Origin: Micromonospora pisi
GTDB lineage: Bacteria; Actinomycetota; Actinomycetes; Mycobacteriales; Micromonosporaceae
Direction of reading: 5' to 3'
NCBI RefSeq assembly: GCF_003633685.1
Contig: NZ_RBKT01000001.1
Coordinates: forward strand, 7,688,001-7,752,000
DNA: 64,000 nt
The position numbers and the translations under genes were made by a program. Shown here in pieces: positions 51,584-60,757 of the stretch. How positions within the stretch are numbered: the first letter of the stretch is position 1; each line of letters begins with the position of its first letter. The notes beneath the pieces were generated by a model. That model saw nothing but the letters and a program-made list of their open reading frames with translations. It was not told the DNA's origin and made no database searches.

Positions 51584-54500
51584 TCAATCATGGTGGATGG
51601 CACCCGACTCGGGGAACACCGCGCCGTCGGCCCGTGCCGCCGCGACCAGCCCGGCGATGGTCGGGGTGTCGAAGAAGACGTGCAGTGGCAGGTCGATCCC
51701 GAGCTGCCGGCGCATCCGGGCGGCGATCTGGGTGACGGTCAGCGAGTGCCCGCCGAGGTCGAACAGGTCGTCGTCCGGCCCGATCCGCTCGATCCGCAGC
51801 ACCTGACGCCAGATCTCGAAGATCTCCCGCGCCAGGCCGTGGTGCCCGGCCGCCGGCTCGTAGTCGGACCCGGCGGCTGCCGGCCCGTCCTCGGTCCCGG
51901 TGGCCGGCGGTTCGGGCAGCGCACCGCGGTCCAGCTTGCCGTTCGGGCTGGTCGGCAGCCGGTCGAGTTCGACGAAGGTGTTCGGCAACAGGTACGCCGG
52001 CAGTGTCCCGGCCAGGTGGCGGCGCAGCTCGGCTGGGCCGGCCCCGGCACCCGCGACCCGCCGGACCAGGTACGCGACCAGCAGCGGGTGCCCACCCGCC
52101 ACCGCCCGCAGGGCGACGGCACAGCCGGCGACATCCGGGTGCGCGTCGAGCCGCGCCTCGACCTCGCCCAGCTCGACCCGGTACCCCCGGATCTTCACCT
52201 GGTTGTCGACCCGGCCGAGGAACTCGACCTCACCATCGTGCCGGTAACGGGCCAGGTCACCGGTGCGGTACAGGCGTGCGCCCGGCGGGCCGTACGGGTC
52301 CGGCACGAAGTGCGCGGCGGTCAGGCCGGGACGGTTCAGGTAACCCTGGGCCAGGCCGGGGCCGCCCAGGTGCAGCTCGCCCGGGACACCGATCGGGACC
52401 GGGTTACGCCGCCCGTCGAGCAGGTACCGTCGGGTGCCGCCGATCGGCTCGCCCAGCCCGGTCAGCTCCACCGGGTCGGTCAGCTCCCGCGCGGTCGCCC
52501 AGACCGTGGCCTCGGTCGGGCCGTACAGGTTCCAGAGTGTGCGTACGCGTCCGCGCAGCTCCCGGGCAAGGGGGACGGGCAGAGCCTCGGCGCCGCTGAG
52601 CCCGGTCACCTCCGGTTCGTCGAACCCGGCCTCGATCAGCAGCCGCCATGTCGACGGCGTCGCGTGCACGTGGGTCACCGCGTGCTGGCGTACGAGCCGG
52701 CACAGCGTTTCACCGTCCCGGGTCTGCGACTCGGCGGCGAGGACCACCCGTCCGCCGGTGACCAGGGGAAGGAAGAGTTCCGGCTTGGACATGTCGAACG
52801 CGGCCGAGGCGAGCGCCAACCAGCCGTCGCCGGGTCCGGTGCCGACCAGGTCCCGCATCGCGACCAGCAGGTACGCCAGGCCGCCGTGCGCGATCTGCAC
52901 CCCCTTCGGTTGCCCGGTGGATCCGGAGGTGTAGATCAGGTACGCCGGGTCGTCGGCCCGGGGCCACGGGACCGCCCCGGCTGCCGCGCCCGCCTCGGCT
53001 CCGGCTCCGGCTTCTGCTTCTGCTTCTGCTTCGGTGAGTGTGATCGTGGGACAGGTGGGCGACAGGAGGTTCGGCGTGCCGTCGGTGAGCAGGACCGTCG
53101 GAGTCGCGTCGGCCAGGATCGCCGTCAGCCGTGCCTCCGGGTGGTCCGGGTCCAGCGGCACGTACGCGGCGCCGGACCGGAGCACACCGAGCAGACCGAG
53201 CAGCAGTTCGGGGGAGCGGCGTACCAGGACGGCGACCCGGGTGCCGGGACCGACGCCGTACCGGCGTAGCCGCCCAGCGATCCGGTCGACCGCCGCCGCC
53301 AGCCGGCCGTACGACCACGTCTGGTCGCCGAAGACGACCGCCGGGGCGTCCGGTGTGGTGGCGGCCCTGGCGGCGAAGAGTTCGGGCAGGGTGGCCGCGG
53401 GCGGCTCGGTCACCAGCGTGGAGCGTGCCCAGTCGACCAGCACCCGTTCCCGTTCGCTCCGGTCGAGCAGGTCCAGGTCGGCGAGGGGGGTCTGCGGGGC
53501 GGCGGTCGCGGCGGTTAGCAGGGTGGTGAAGTGCCCGACGATCCGCCGTACGTCGGCCGGGTCCAGGGTCCGCGGGCTGTACTGGAACCGGAGGGCGAGC
53601 TGTTCGGGGCTCTCCAGCACCTGCACGTGCAGCGCGTTGCGGGCGGTGTGGTTGAACCCCATCCACTCCACCTCGGCGGTGAGCCCGCGCAGCGGCGGTC
53701 GGCTCGCCCGGCGGCGGTAGCTGACCGACACCGGTGCCAGGGCGATCCGAGGCCGGAACCCCGACCCATCCGACTGGTTCCGGGCGACGGCGTGGGCCAC
53801 CGGGACCGCGCGGATCGGGTACCGGGCGCGCAGGTCGGCCCGGGTGGCGGCGACCAGCTCACGGAACGTCTGCCCCGGGCGGGGCGTAGCGCGCAGCGGC
53901 ACCTCGTTGACGAAGAGCCCGACGCAGTCGCGGGTGGAGGGGGTACGGGTGCCGAGGTCGACCGCGACGGTCGGATCGGTGTTGCCGTAGCGGTACAGCA
54001 CCGCCTGCAACGCGGCGAGCAGCACCTCGAACCGGGTCGCGCCGAGTGCGTCCGCCGTGGCGGCGAGCGCCGCGCGCAGGCAGGGGTCGACGAGGAGGTC
54101 GACGGTGGCGCCGGCCTCCGCCGTGTCCTGCTGGCGACGCAGGCCGGGAAGCAGCACCGGAGCCGGCTCACGCCAGTGTGTCGCCCAGAAGGCGGCGGCC
54201 GGGGCGAGGTCGGTGGCGAGCCGCGTCGGTTCCGCGTCGGCGTGCTCGGCGTACGAGGTCGGCAGCGCCGGCAGGTCCGGGGTGCCGCCCTCGGCGAAGG
54301 CCCGGTACAGCTCACCGAGGTCGCGGACCAGGATGTCCTTCGACTCGCCGTCGAAGACGAGATGGTGGGCGACGACGAGCAGCAGGTGCCGGTCCGGCGT
54401 ACGGGTGAACAGGGTGAACCGGACCAGCGGCCCGTGCCGCAGGTCGAACCGCTCCAGCGTCTGCGACCGGACCAGCTCCGCGAACGGGTCCTCCGTCGGG

Positions 54501-54808
54501 TCGGGTTGCCCGGCGCCGGTGTCCGGCGCGGTCACCGTGCGGAGCGTGACCCGGGGACCGACCGGTGCCGTCACCGCGAAGAGATCCCCCTCGTGTTCCT
54601 CGAAGGCGCAACCGAGCACCGGGTGCCGGACCACCAACGCGGCGCAGGCGTCGATCAGCGCCAGCGGGTCGATCTCGCCGTCGATCCGGATCGGCACCGG
54701 CATGTGGTACGCCGAGCCGGCCGTGCCGAGCTGCTCGGTGAACCACATCCCGTGCTGGGCGGTGGTGGCCAGGTGCCGGTTGCGCCGAGGGGACTGGACC
54801 GTCGTCAC
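51584..54808 (-). CDS. NRPS module C-A-PCP
   Basis: A 1074-residue module. Condensation domain at about 13-440 (VVAHHLVFDG, His148-His149). Adenylation domain at about 465-970: [15 protein letters not shown] at about 625-639, and pocket residues D-M-P-H-L-G-L-V-W, for which I know no assignment. Carrier Ser at about 1022 ([11 protein letters not shown]). Between A2 and A3 is an Ala/Glu/Gly low-complexity stretch (591-612). GTG 54808 overlaps the upstream stop (GTGA), so translation is coupled. Together with the C-terminal C domain of the preceding protein this gives two condensation domains in a row. Confidence 0.92.
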   Translation of the reverse strand: MTTVQSPRRNRHLATTAQHGMWFTEQLGTAGSAYHMPVPIRIDGEIDPLALIDACAALVVRHPVLGCAFEEHEGDLFAVTAPVGPRVTLRTVTAPDTGAGQPDPTEDPFAELVRSQTLERFDLRHGPLVRFTLFTRTPDRHLLLVVAHHLVFDGESKDILVRDLGELYRAFAEGGTPDLPALPTSYAEHADAEPTRLATDLAPAAAFWATHWREPAPVLLPGLRRQQDTAEAGATVDLLVDPCLRAALAATADALGATRFEVLLAALQAVLYRYGNTDPTVAVDLGTRTPSTRDCVGLFVNEVPLRATPRPGQTFRELVAATRADLRARYPIRAVPVAHAVARNQSDGSGFRPRIALAPVSVSYRRRASRPPLRGLTAEVEWMGFNHTARNALHVQVLESPEQLALRFQYSPRTLDPADVRRIVGHFTTLLTAATAAPQTPLADLDLLDRSERERVLVDWARSTLVTEPPAATLPELFAARAATTPDAPAVVFGDQTWSYGRLAAAVDRIAGRLRRYGVGPGTRVAVLVRRSPELLLGLLGVLRSGAAYVPLDPDHPEARLTAILADATPTVLLTDGTPNLLSPTCPTITLTEAEAEAEAGAGAEAGAAAGAVPWPRADDPAYLIYTSGSTGQPKGVQIAHGGLAYLLVAMRDLVGTGPGDGWLALASAAFDMSKPELFLPLVTGGRVVLAAESQTRDGETLCRLVRQHAVTHVHATPSTWRLLIEAGFDEPEVTGLSGAEALPVPLARELRGRVRTLWNLYGPTEATVWATARELTDPVELTGLGEPIGGTRRYLLDGRRNPVPIGVPGELHLGGPGLAQGYLNRPGLTAAHFVPDPYGPPGARLYRTGDLARYRHDGEVEFLGRVDNQVKIRGYRVELGEVEARLDAHPDVAGCAVALRAVAGGHPLLVAYLVRRVAGAGAGPAELRRHLAGTLPAYLLPNTFVELDRLPTSPNGKLDRGALPEPPATGTEDGPAAAGSDYEPAAGHHGLAREIFEIWRQVLRIERIGPDDDLFDLGGHSLTVTQIAARMRRQLGIDLPLHVFFDTPTIAGLVAAARADGAVFPESGAIHHD

Positions 54809-57800
54809 ATCGCCTCCGTCAGTTGGGACAGTGGTCGGTCAACCCGGTCCGGTACCTGTGCGCCCAGTCGGGTCAGCATCGCGGCGAGACGCTCCATGGT
54901 GGACCGCTCGAAGGCGTACGAGTTCCACAGCAACCAACCGGAGATCGAACCGTCCGGCTGTTCGAGCATGGCCAGTTCGGGTACGCCCAGATCGGGTTCG
55001 CCGTTCGGGGTCGGCCAGTCCGCGTCGAGGGCGCGCGGCAGCTCGAACGGTTCCGAGACCAGCCCGGGAAAGTGGGTCACCCCGCCCCAGCTCTCGAACC
55101 GCAGCCAGGCGGCGTTCGGGAAGCGTGGGTAGAACTCGGCGTACGGGTAGTACTGGTGGTCGATCGCGCTCAGCGCGGTGCCGCGTACCCGGTCGAGCAG
55201 CTCGTCGAGGGTGGGGTCGGCGCCGGCGTCCACCCGCAGCAGCAGCGACTGCACCAGGCACCCGAGCAGCGGTTCGAACTCCGGTCGGGCCCTGCCCGGC
55301 ACCGGCGACATCAGCACGATCTCGGGTGCGCCGCTGAACCGGGCCAGCACCGCCACCCAGGCCGCCGCGACGACCATGAAGGTGCTCGCGCCCCGGTCCC
55401 GGGCGTAGCCGCGCAGCCGGTCGGCTACGGTCACGTCGAGGCGGAACTCCAGCGAGTCGCTGCGCAGCCGGACCGCCCGCCGCCTACCCGGAAACGGGTC
55501 GATCCCGGTCGGCGCCCCGTAGAGCCGGCGTAACCAGTAGTCGCGGGTGCGTGGCCACTGCTCGCGGGTCCAGCGGACCGCCTCCGGGTACGGCACCGGC
55601 AGTGGTGGCAGCACCACCGGTCGGCCGGCGCGCAGCGCCGAGTAGACCAGCCCGAGTTCACGCAGCAGCACCCCCATCGACCAGCCGTCGAAGACGAGGT
55701 GGTGCACGGCGAGGCCGAGTACGTGGTCGTCCGCGCCGAGCCGGACCACCACCGCCCGGACCAGCGGGCCGTTGGCCAGGTCGAACCCGTGCTCCCGGTC
55801 GGTACGGACAACCGTGGTGGCGTGCGCCTGCCGGGCCTCGTGGTCCGGGCCGACAGCCGGGGTGACCGTCACCCGGGGCGGGCAGTCCGCCCGGACGTAC
55901 GCCCGGTGCGTGCCGTCCCGGCTGTCGAAGACCGTACGCAGCGACTCGTGTCGGCGGACCAGCAGCCGCAGGCTCCGGGTCAACAACTCCGGGTCGAACT
56001 CGTCGGTGATCCGGATCGCCACACTGATCGGGCCGACGTCGCGGGGTTCCTCGGTCGCGTACATCCAGCCGAAGAAGTTCTCCTGCTGTGCGCTCAACGG
56101 CACCGTCACGTCATCGACACCCGGCGCCGAGGGCGCGACCGGCAGCGGCTCGGGTGCGGGTGCGGGCGCTGGGGCCGGCGCGAGCGTCGGTACGGCGGCC
56201 AGCCAGCGTGCCTGCCCGGTGAGCACGGGTTCGTCGAAGGGGAGCGAGGCCGGCACCGTGACGCCGAACCGTGCGGTGGCGAGGGTGGCGAGCTGGGTGG
56301 CCCGCAACGAGTCCCCGCCGAGGGCGAAGAAGTCGTCGTCGCGGCCGACGCTGGGGGCGGAGAGCACCTCGGACCAGAGTGCGGCCAGCGCGATCTCGGT
56401 CGGTGAGCCCGGCGGGGCGCACGGAGCTTCCGCCGGGTCCGGCCGGGTGGTGAAGAGTGCGCGCAGCTCCGCCTTGCGTACCTTGCCCCCGTCGTTGCGG
56501 GGCAGCGCGTCGACCAGCAGCAGTCGGGTCGGCCGTTCGTGCGGGGCCAGCCGCTGTGCCAGGAAGGCGCGCAGTTCGGCGAGGTCCACCGGCTCCCCGG
56601 CGACCACCACCGCCGCGAGCATGGTTCCCATGGTCGCGTGCGGTACGCCCACCACGGCGGCGTCGGCGACCGCCGGGTGCTCGTGCAGGGTCGACTCGAC
56701 GTGCGGGGTGGAGACCTTGAACGCGCCGGACTTGACCACGTCGCTCTCCCGGTCGACGAGGTGCAGGTAGCCCTCGGCGTCCAGATAGCCGAGGTCACCC
56801 ATCCGTACCCAGCCGTCCTGGAAGACCGCCGCGCTGGCCGTCGGGTCCCGGTAGTAGCTGCGCGTCCGGGTACCCGGGCGCAGTCGTACCTCACCGACCA
56901 CGCCGGGTGGCAGCCGTACCCCGTCCGGGTCGCTGATCATCAGTTCGGCGCCGGCTGCCGGGCGGCCGAGCGCCGCCGGACGCTCCGGGTCGAAGACCAG
57001 TGTGGTGTGCGCGGGCGCCGCCTCGGTGGAGGTGTAGTTGTTGACGATCGTCGCGCCGGGCAGCGCGGTGCGCAACGCGATGGCCACCGGCACCGGCAGC
57101 GGAGCGGCGGTCGAGGCGAGCAGCAGCACGCTGGAGAGGTCGTGTCGGTCGAGGGTCGCGCGGTGGAGCAGTTCGATGGCCATCGCCGGCACCACGAAGA
57201 GCGTTCCCACCCGGTACGCCTCGACGAGCGCGGCGAACCGCTCCGGGTCGAACCGGGGCAGGGTCAGCGCCGTCGGGCGGGCGACGAGGGCGTTCAGGAG
57301 CATGGTCTGGGCGGCGTTGGTGCCGATCGGGAAGGCGTGCAGGAAGTGCGTCGAGTGGGCGAGCGGGCGGTGGCGCGGCCGGGGGAGCAGGCCGAAGGTC
57401 AGGTTGGCGTGGCTGGCCGCCACCCCCTTCGGTGGGCCGGTGGTGCCCGAGGTGAAGATGATCTGCGCCAGGTCGTCCGGTCCGACCGGGACGTCGACCG
57501 GCCCCGCTGGCCCATGGTCGAGCGCGTCCAGGGTGGCCGTCCAGCCCTGGTGCGCGGGCACCTCGGCGTCGGCGGTGTGGATCAGGCCCACGGCCGCGCA
57601 CCGGTCGAGCAGATCACGTGACTGGGCCGGGTTGGCCCGGTCGGGCAGGGGTACGGCGACCGCGCCGATCGAGGTCACCGCCGCGTACGCGATCGCGAAG
57701 CCCACCCAGTCGGAGCCGTCGAAACGCAGACCGATCCGGTCACCGCGCTGGACACCCCGGCCGAGCAGCCCGTGCCCGACAGCGGCGGCCCGCGTCCGCC

Positions 57801-57921
57801 ACTGGTCGAAGGTCAGCTCGTCCGCCGTGTTGTTGCCCCCGCCGGGGCCGTCCACGATCAGGGCGGTCCGGTCCGGCTCGGTCGCGGCACGGGCGTCGAG
57901 CAGCGCCGGCACCGTGGTCAT
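54805..57921 (-). CDS. NRPS loading protein: AMP-dependent acyl ligase - PCP - C
   Basis: A 1038-residue first protein of the assembly line. Residues 1-495 are an acyl-CoA-ligase-type adenylation domain, not an amino-acid A domain: IIFTSGTTGPPKGVAASHAN (about 155), NYTSTEAAPAH, DGWVRMGDLGYLDAEGYLHL, VDRESDVVKSGAFKVS, and a C-terminal RNDGGKVRKAELR with the catalytic Lys. The carrier Ser is at about 538 (FFALGGDSLRA). A Pro/Ala linker leads to a complete condensation domain (about 605-1030, AVHHLVFDGW). It activates a carboxylic acid starter (fatty, aryl or hydroxy acid; not predictable). ATG 57921 with GGGAAG upstream; ATG 57936 is the alternative. Confidence 0.92.
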   Translation of the reverse strand: MTTVPALLDARAATEPDRTALIVDGPGGGNNTADELTFDQWRTRAAAVGHGLLGRGVQRGDRIGLRFDGSDWVGFAIAYAAVTSIGAVAVPLPDRANPAQSRDLLDRCAAVGLIHTADAEVPAHQGWTATLDALDHGPAGPVDVPVGPDDLAQIIFTSGTTGPPKGVAASHANLTFGLLPRPRHRPLAHSTHFLHAFPIGTNAAQTMLLNALVARPTALTLPRFDPERFAALVEAYRVGTLFVVPAMAIELLHRATLDRHDLSSVLLLASTAAPLPVPVAIALRTALPGATIVNNYTSTEAAPAHTTLVFDPERPAALGRPAAGAELMISDPDGVRLPPGVVGEVRLRPGTRTRSYYRDPTASAAVFQDGWVRMGDLGYLDAEGYLHLVDRESDVVKSGAFKVSTPHVESTLHEHPAVADAAVVGVPHATMGTMLAAVVVAGEPVDLAELRAFLAQRLAPHERPTRLLLVDALPRNDGGKVRKAELRALFTTRPDPAEAPCAPPGSPTEIALAALWSEVLSAPSVGRDDDFFALGGDSLRATQLATLATARFGVTVPASLPFDEPVLTGQARWLAAVPTLAPAPAPAPAPEPLPVAPSAPGVDDVTVPLSAQQENFFGWMYATEEPRDVGPISVAIRITDEFDPELLTRSLRLLVRRHESLRTVFDSRDGTHRAYVRADCPPRVTVTPAVGPDHEARQAHATTVVRTDREHGFDLANGPLVRAVVVRLGADDHVLGLAVHHLVFDGWSMGVLLRELGLVYSALRAGRPVVLPPLPVPYPEAVRWTREQWPRTRDYWLRRLYGAPTGIDPFPGRRRAVRLRSDSLEFRLDVTVADRLRGYARDRGASTFMVVAAAWVAVLARFSGAPEIVLMSPVPGRARPEFEPLLGCLVQSLLLRVDAGADPTLDELLDRVRGTALSAIDHQYYPYAEFYPRFPNAAWLRFESWGGVTHFPGLVSEPFELPRALDADWPTPNGEPDLGVPELAMLEQPDGSISGWLLWNSYAFERSTMERLAAMLTRLGAQVPDRVDRPLSQLTEAM

Positions 57922-58091
57922 GGGTTCGCTTCCCATCAGTCGTGGTCCGGGCCGGCCGGCTCGATCAACCTCTGGTCGGTCCGCGCTGGATCGGTCAGCA
58001 TGGCGGCCTCTCGTCTGCGCAACTGCGTATCGGTCGTCTGCCGCCCCCGCGTGGCACCCACCGTAACGAGGACCCCGTCGATCCGTAATTA

Positions 58092-58124
58092 GTCCTAACA
58101 GTAGAGATAACTGTCCTAACAGTT
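58092..58124. promoter_or_regulatory. Paired operator in the bidirectional NRPS/mbtH promoter
   Basis: GTCCTAACAGT is repeated directly at 58092-58102 and 58113-58123, 21 bases apart (two helical turns). The second copy is part of the palindrome AACTGTCCTAACAGTT (58109-58124). The site lies between the divergent NRPS operon and the MbtH-FkbH operon. No cluster-specific regulator is adjacent. Confidence 0.6.
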
Positions 58125-58264
58125 GGGGTGACGGTCAGGTGTTCCTCCGACCCGCCGGGCACCCCTTGACAGCTCTCGGCCGGCAATGAAAGCGTGCACA
58201 GCCACAGCGATCCGTACCGATGGTCATGCCCCGTTCACCCCCCGGATTCGAGGCGGAGCAAGCG

Positions 58265-58480
58265 ATGTACGACGAGGACGACGAAAACGGCAGCTACGTC
58301 GTAGTGGTCAACGACGAGGAACAGTTCTCCATCTGGCGCGACGGGACCCCGCCGCCGGCCGGCTGGCGGCAGGTCGGCACCGCAGGCACCCGGCGCGAGT
58401 GCCTGGAGTACGTCGAACGGGTCTGGACCGACATGCGGCCGGCATCCCTACGCGCCCGGATCGCCGCCACCTCCGGCTGA
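58265..58480 (+). CDS. MbtH-family NRPS helper protein
   Basis: A 71-residue MbtH-like protein with the signature NDEEQFSIWRDGTPPPAGWR, ECLEYVERVWTDMRPASLR. All three conserved Trp residues are present. MbtH proteins bind and activate A domains. ATG 58265 has GGCGGAG upstream; longer frames before it are promoter DNA. The next gene starts seven bases after its stop, so the two are co-transcribed. Confidence 0.95.
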   Translation: MYDEDDENGSYVVVVNDEEQFSIWRDGTPPPAGWRQVGTAGTRRECLEYVERVWTDMRPASLRARIAATSG

Positions 58481-58487
58481 CCCGGGC

Positions 58488-60599
58488 ATGCTGACCGTAC
58501 GCGTCGCCGCCTCCTTCACCGCCGAACCACTGGCCGAGGTGCTGCGGTTCTGGGCCGGGGAACTGGCCCTGCCGATGGCGATCGAGTTCGCCCCGTACGG
58601 TCAGGTGTTCCAGCAACTGCTCGATCCGGGCAGTCCGCTGCGGACCGGTCGTGACGGGGTGAATGTCGTCGCGGTCAGACCCACCGACATCGCGGACCCG
58701 GACGGGTTCGTCGCCGCCCTGCGCACAGCCGACCAGCGGGCCGCCGCACCGCTGGTGCTCGCGCTCTGCCCCGACCCGCCGACCGCCGGACGCTCCACAA
58801 CCGACACCGAGCGGGTGGTACGCGACGGTCTGACGGGCGGCACGCGCCTGCGCCTGCGTCTGATCGGACCGGCCGAACTGGCCGACCGTTATCCGGTGGC
58901 CGAACCGCACGACGCGTACGCCGACCGGCTCGGCCGGGTGCCGTACACGCCGGAGTTCTTCGCCGCGCTGGGTACCGCCCTGGCCCGCACCGTACACGCC
59001 CTGGTGACGACCCGACCGAAGGTGATCGTGGTCGACGCGGACAACACCCTGTGGAACGGCATCGTCGGCGAGGACGGGCCGGGCGGTGTCACCGTCGACC
59101 GGCACCGCCGCGCGATTCAACAACTGCTCGTCGCCCAGCGCGACACCGGCCGGCTGCTCTGCCTCTGCAGCCGCAACCAGCCCGCCGACGTCGACGCGGT
59201 CCTCACCGGCCACCCGGATCTGCCGCTGCGCCCTGAACACCTCACCGCCAGCCGGGTCAACTGGCAACCGAAGTCGGAAAACCTGCGCTCCCTCGCCGCC
59301 GAGCTGAACCTCGGGTTGGAGAGTTTTGTCTTCCTCGACGACAGCCCGGTCGAGGTCGCCGAGGTGCGGGCCGCCTGCCCCGAGGTGCTCGCGCTGACGC
59401 TGCCGTCCGACTCCGCCGCCGCGGCGGCCTTCCTGCGCCACTGCTGGCCGCTGGACCTCGACCGGGTCACCGACGAGGACCGCGAACGTGCCGCGCGCTA
59501 CGAGCAGGAGGCACGGCGGCACGCGTGGCGCGAGCGCGGCATGTTGCTGGCCGACTTCCACGCCGGCCTGGAACTGCGGGTCGACATCGCGCCGGCCCGG
59601 CCCGACCAGCGCGAGCGGGTCGCCCAGCTCGCCCAGCGGACCAACCAGTTCAACCTCGCCCCGGTACGCCGTGACCCGCTCGAACCGGCCGCACCCGACC
59701 TCGACTGCCTGGTGGTGACCGTCGAGGACCGCTTCGGCGACTACGGCCTCGTCGGCGTGGTGGGTTACACCGTCGACGCCGAACTGCTGCGGGTCGACAC
59801 CTTCCTGCTCAGCTGCCGGGCACTGGGTCGCGGGGTCGAGCACCGGATGCTCGCCCACCTCGGCGACCTGGCCCTGGAACGGGGCCTGTCGACGGTGGCG
59901 CTGGCATGTCTGCCGACCGCCCGGAACGGACCCGCCCGCACCTTTCTCGCCGAGGTCACCGCCGGTACGCCCGCCGAGCCGCAGCCGGGGCAGGCCGACC
60001 CGGTCCGCTACCACCGGCTGCCCGCCTCGGTGGCGGCGGCGGTACGTCACCGACCCGACGCCACCAGCGAGCCGCCCGGCCGCGATGCCATTGGCGAACC
60101 TCCCGGTTCCGACGTCGAGCCGGTGCTGCCGGGCCCGGCCGCGCCCTGGGCGATGGTGGAGCGGATCGCCACCACGCTCGCCGAGCCGGCGGCCGTCCGG
60201 GCTGCCCTGCTCGCCGCCAACGCCCCGTCGGCCGGAACCGCAGGCGGCGACCCGGTCTCCTGGGCCGACGGCGTCGACCCGGTGGAGGCCCGGGTGATGG
60301 CGATCTGGGCGGAACTGCTCGCGGTGGCACCACGTACGCCCTCGGACAACTTCTTCGCCCTCGGTGGACAGTCTCTGCAACTGGTCCAGTTCATGGCCCG
60401 GGTACGGGAGATGTTCGCGGTCGAACTCCCGGTCGAGCTCCTGTTCACCCCGGCCTTCACCGTTGCCGAGGTCTCCCGTGAGATCCGGGAGCGTCAGCTC
60501 GCCGGGGTCGACGGCGCCGAGCTGACCGGTCTGATCGCCGAGCTGGAACGACTCTCCGACGCTGAGATCGAGTCACTGCTCGCCGAAGAGGGCGCCTGA
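58488..60599 (+). CDS. FkbH-like HAD-IIIC protein with C-terminal carrier domain
   Basis: A 703-residue fusion. The N-terminal about 170 residues are the region common to longer FkbH-like proteins. The HAD catalytic motif is VIVVDADNTLWNGIVGEDG (about 178-196), with LLCLCSRN and FVFLDDSPVEVAEVR as later HAD motifs. A GNAT-like segment follows (FGDYGLVGVVGY, FLLSCRALGRGVEHRML). The last about 90 residues are a carrier domain (NFFALGGQSLQLVQFMARVR) with tail LSDAEIESLLAEEGA, which resembles an NRPS/PKS docking motif. FkbH proteins load D-1,3-bisphosphoglycerate as a glyceryl thioester onto a carrier, so this protein probably makes its own glyceryl-ACP for the NRPS. Confidence 0.9.
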   Translation: MLTVRVAASFTAEPLAEVLRFWAGELALPMAIEFAPYGQVFQQLLDPGSPLRTGRDGVNVVAVRPTDIADPDGFVAALRTADQRAAAPLVLALCPDPPTAGRSTTDTERVVRDGLTGGTRLRLRLIGPAELADRYPVAEPHDAYADRLGRVPYTPEFFAALGTALARTVHALVTTRPKVIVVDADNTLWNGIVGEDGPGGVTVDRHRRAIQQLLVAQRDTGRLLCLCSRNQPADVDAVLTGHPDLPLRPEHLTASRVNWQPKSENLRSLAAELNLGLESFVFLDDSPVEVAEVRAACPEVLALTLPSDSAAAAAFLRHCWPLDLDRVTDEDRERAARYEQEARRHAWRERGMLLADFHAGLELRVDIAPARPDQRERVAQLAQRTNQFNLAPVRRDPLEPAAPDLDCLVVTVEDRFGDYGLVGVVGYTVDAELLRVDTFLLSCRALGRGVEHRMLAHLGDLALERGLSTVALACLPTARNGPARTFLAEVTAGTPAEPQPGQADPVRYHRLPASVAAAVRHRPDATSEPPGRDAIGEPPGSDVEPVLPGPAAPWAMVERIATTLAEPAAVRAALLAANAPSAGTAGGDPVSWADGVDPVEARVMAIWAELLAVAPRTPSDNFFALGGQSLQLVQFMARVREMFAVELPVELLFTPAFTVAEVSREIRERQLAGVDGAELTGLIAELERLSDAEIESLLAEEGA

Positions 60600-60616
60600 C
60601 CCGGACCGCGTCCGGG
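60600..60616. terminator. Short hairpin after the FkbH-like gene
   Basis: CCCGGAC-CGC-GTCCGGG, perfect 7-bp stem, directly after the stop codon. It separates the NRPS-associated operon from the kinase-CHAT gene. Confidence 0.5.
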
Positions 60617-60757
60617 CCCTTCCCAGCCGACCGGGAGGGGCACTGTCCGAAGCGCGACTCACCGGCCTCGGACTATCGATACCCACCTAGTCTCGGGGCC
60701 ACTCGTTTTTGTCGCGGTGCGGATGGGGTCAGCGGTGTCGGTGCGGCGGTGTGCGAC

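Noticed and set aside
58308-60380. A 690-codon minus-strand open frame
   Set aside because: Mirror frame of the FkbH-like gene, which has complete HAD and carrier motifs on the other strand.
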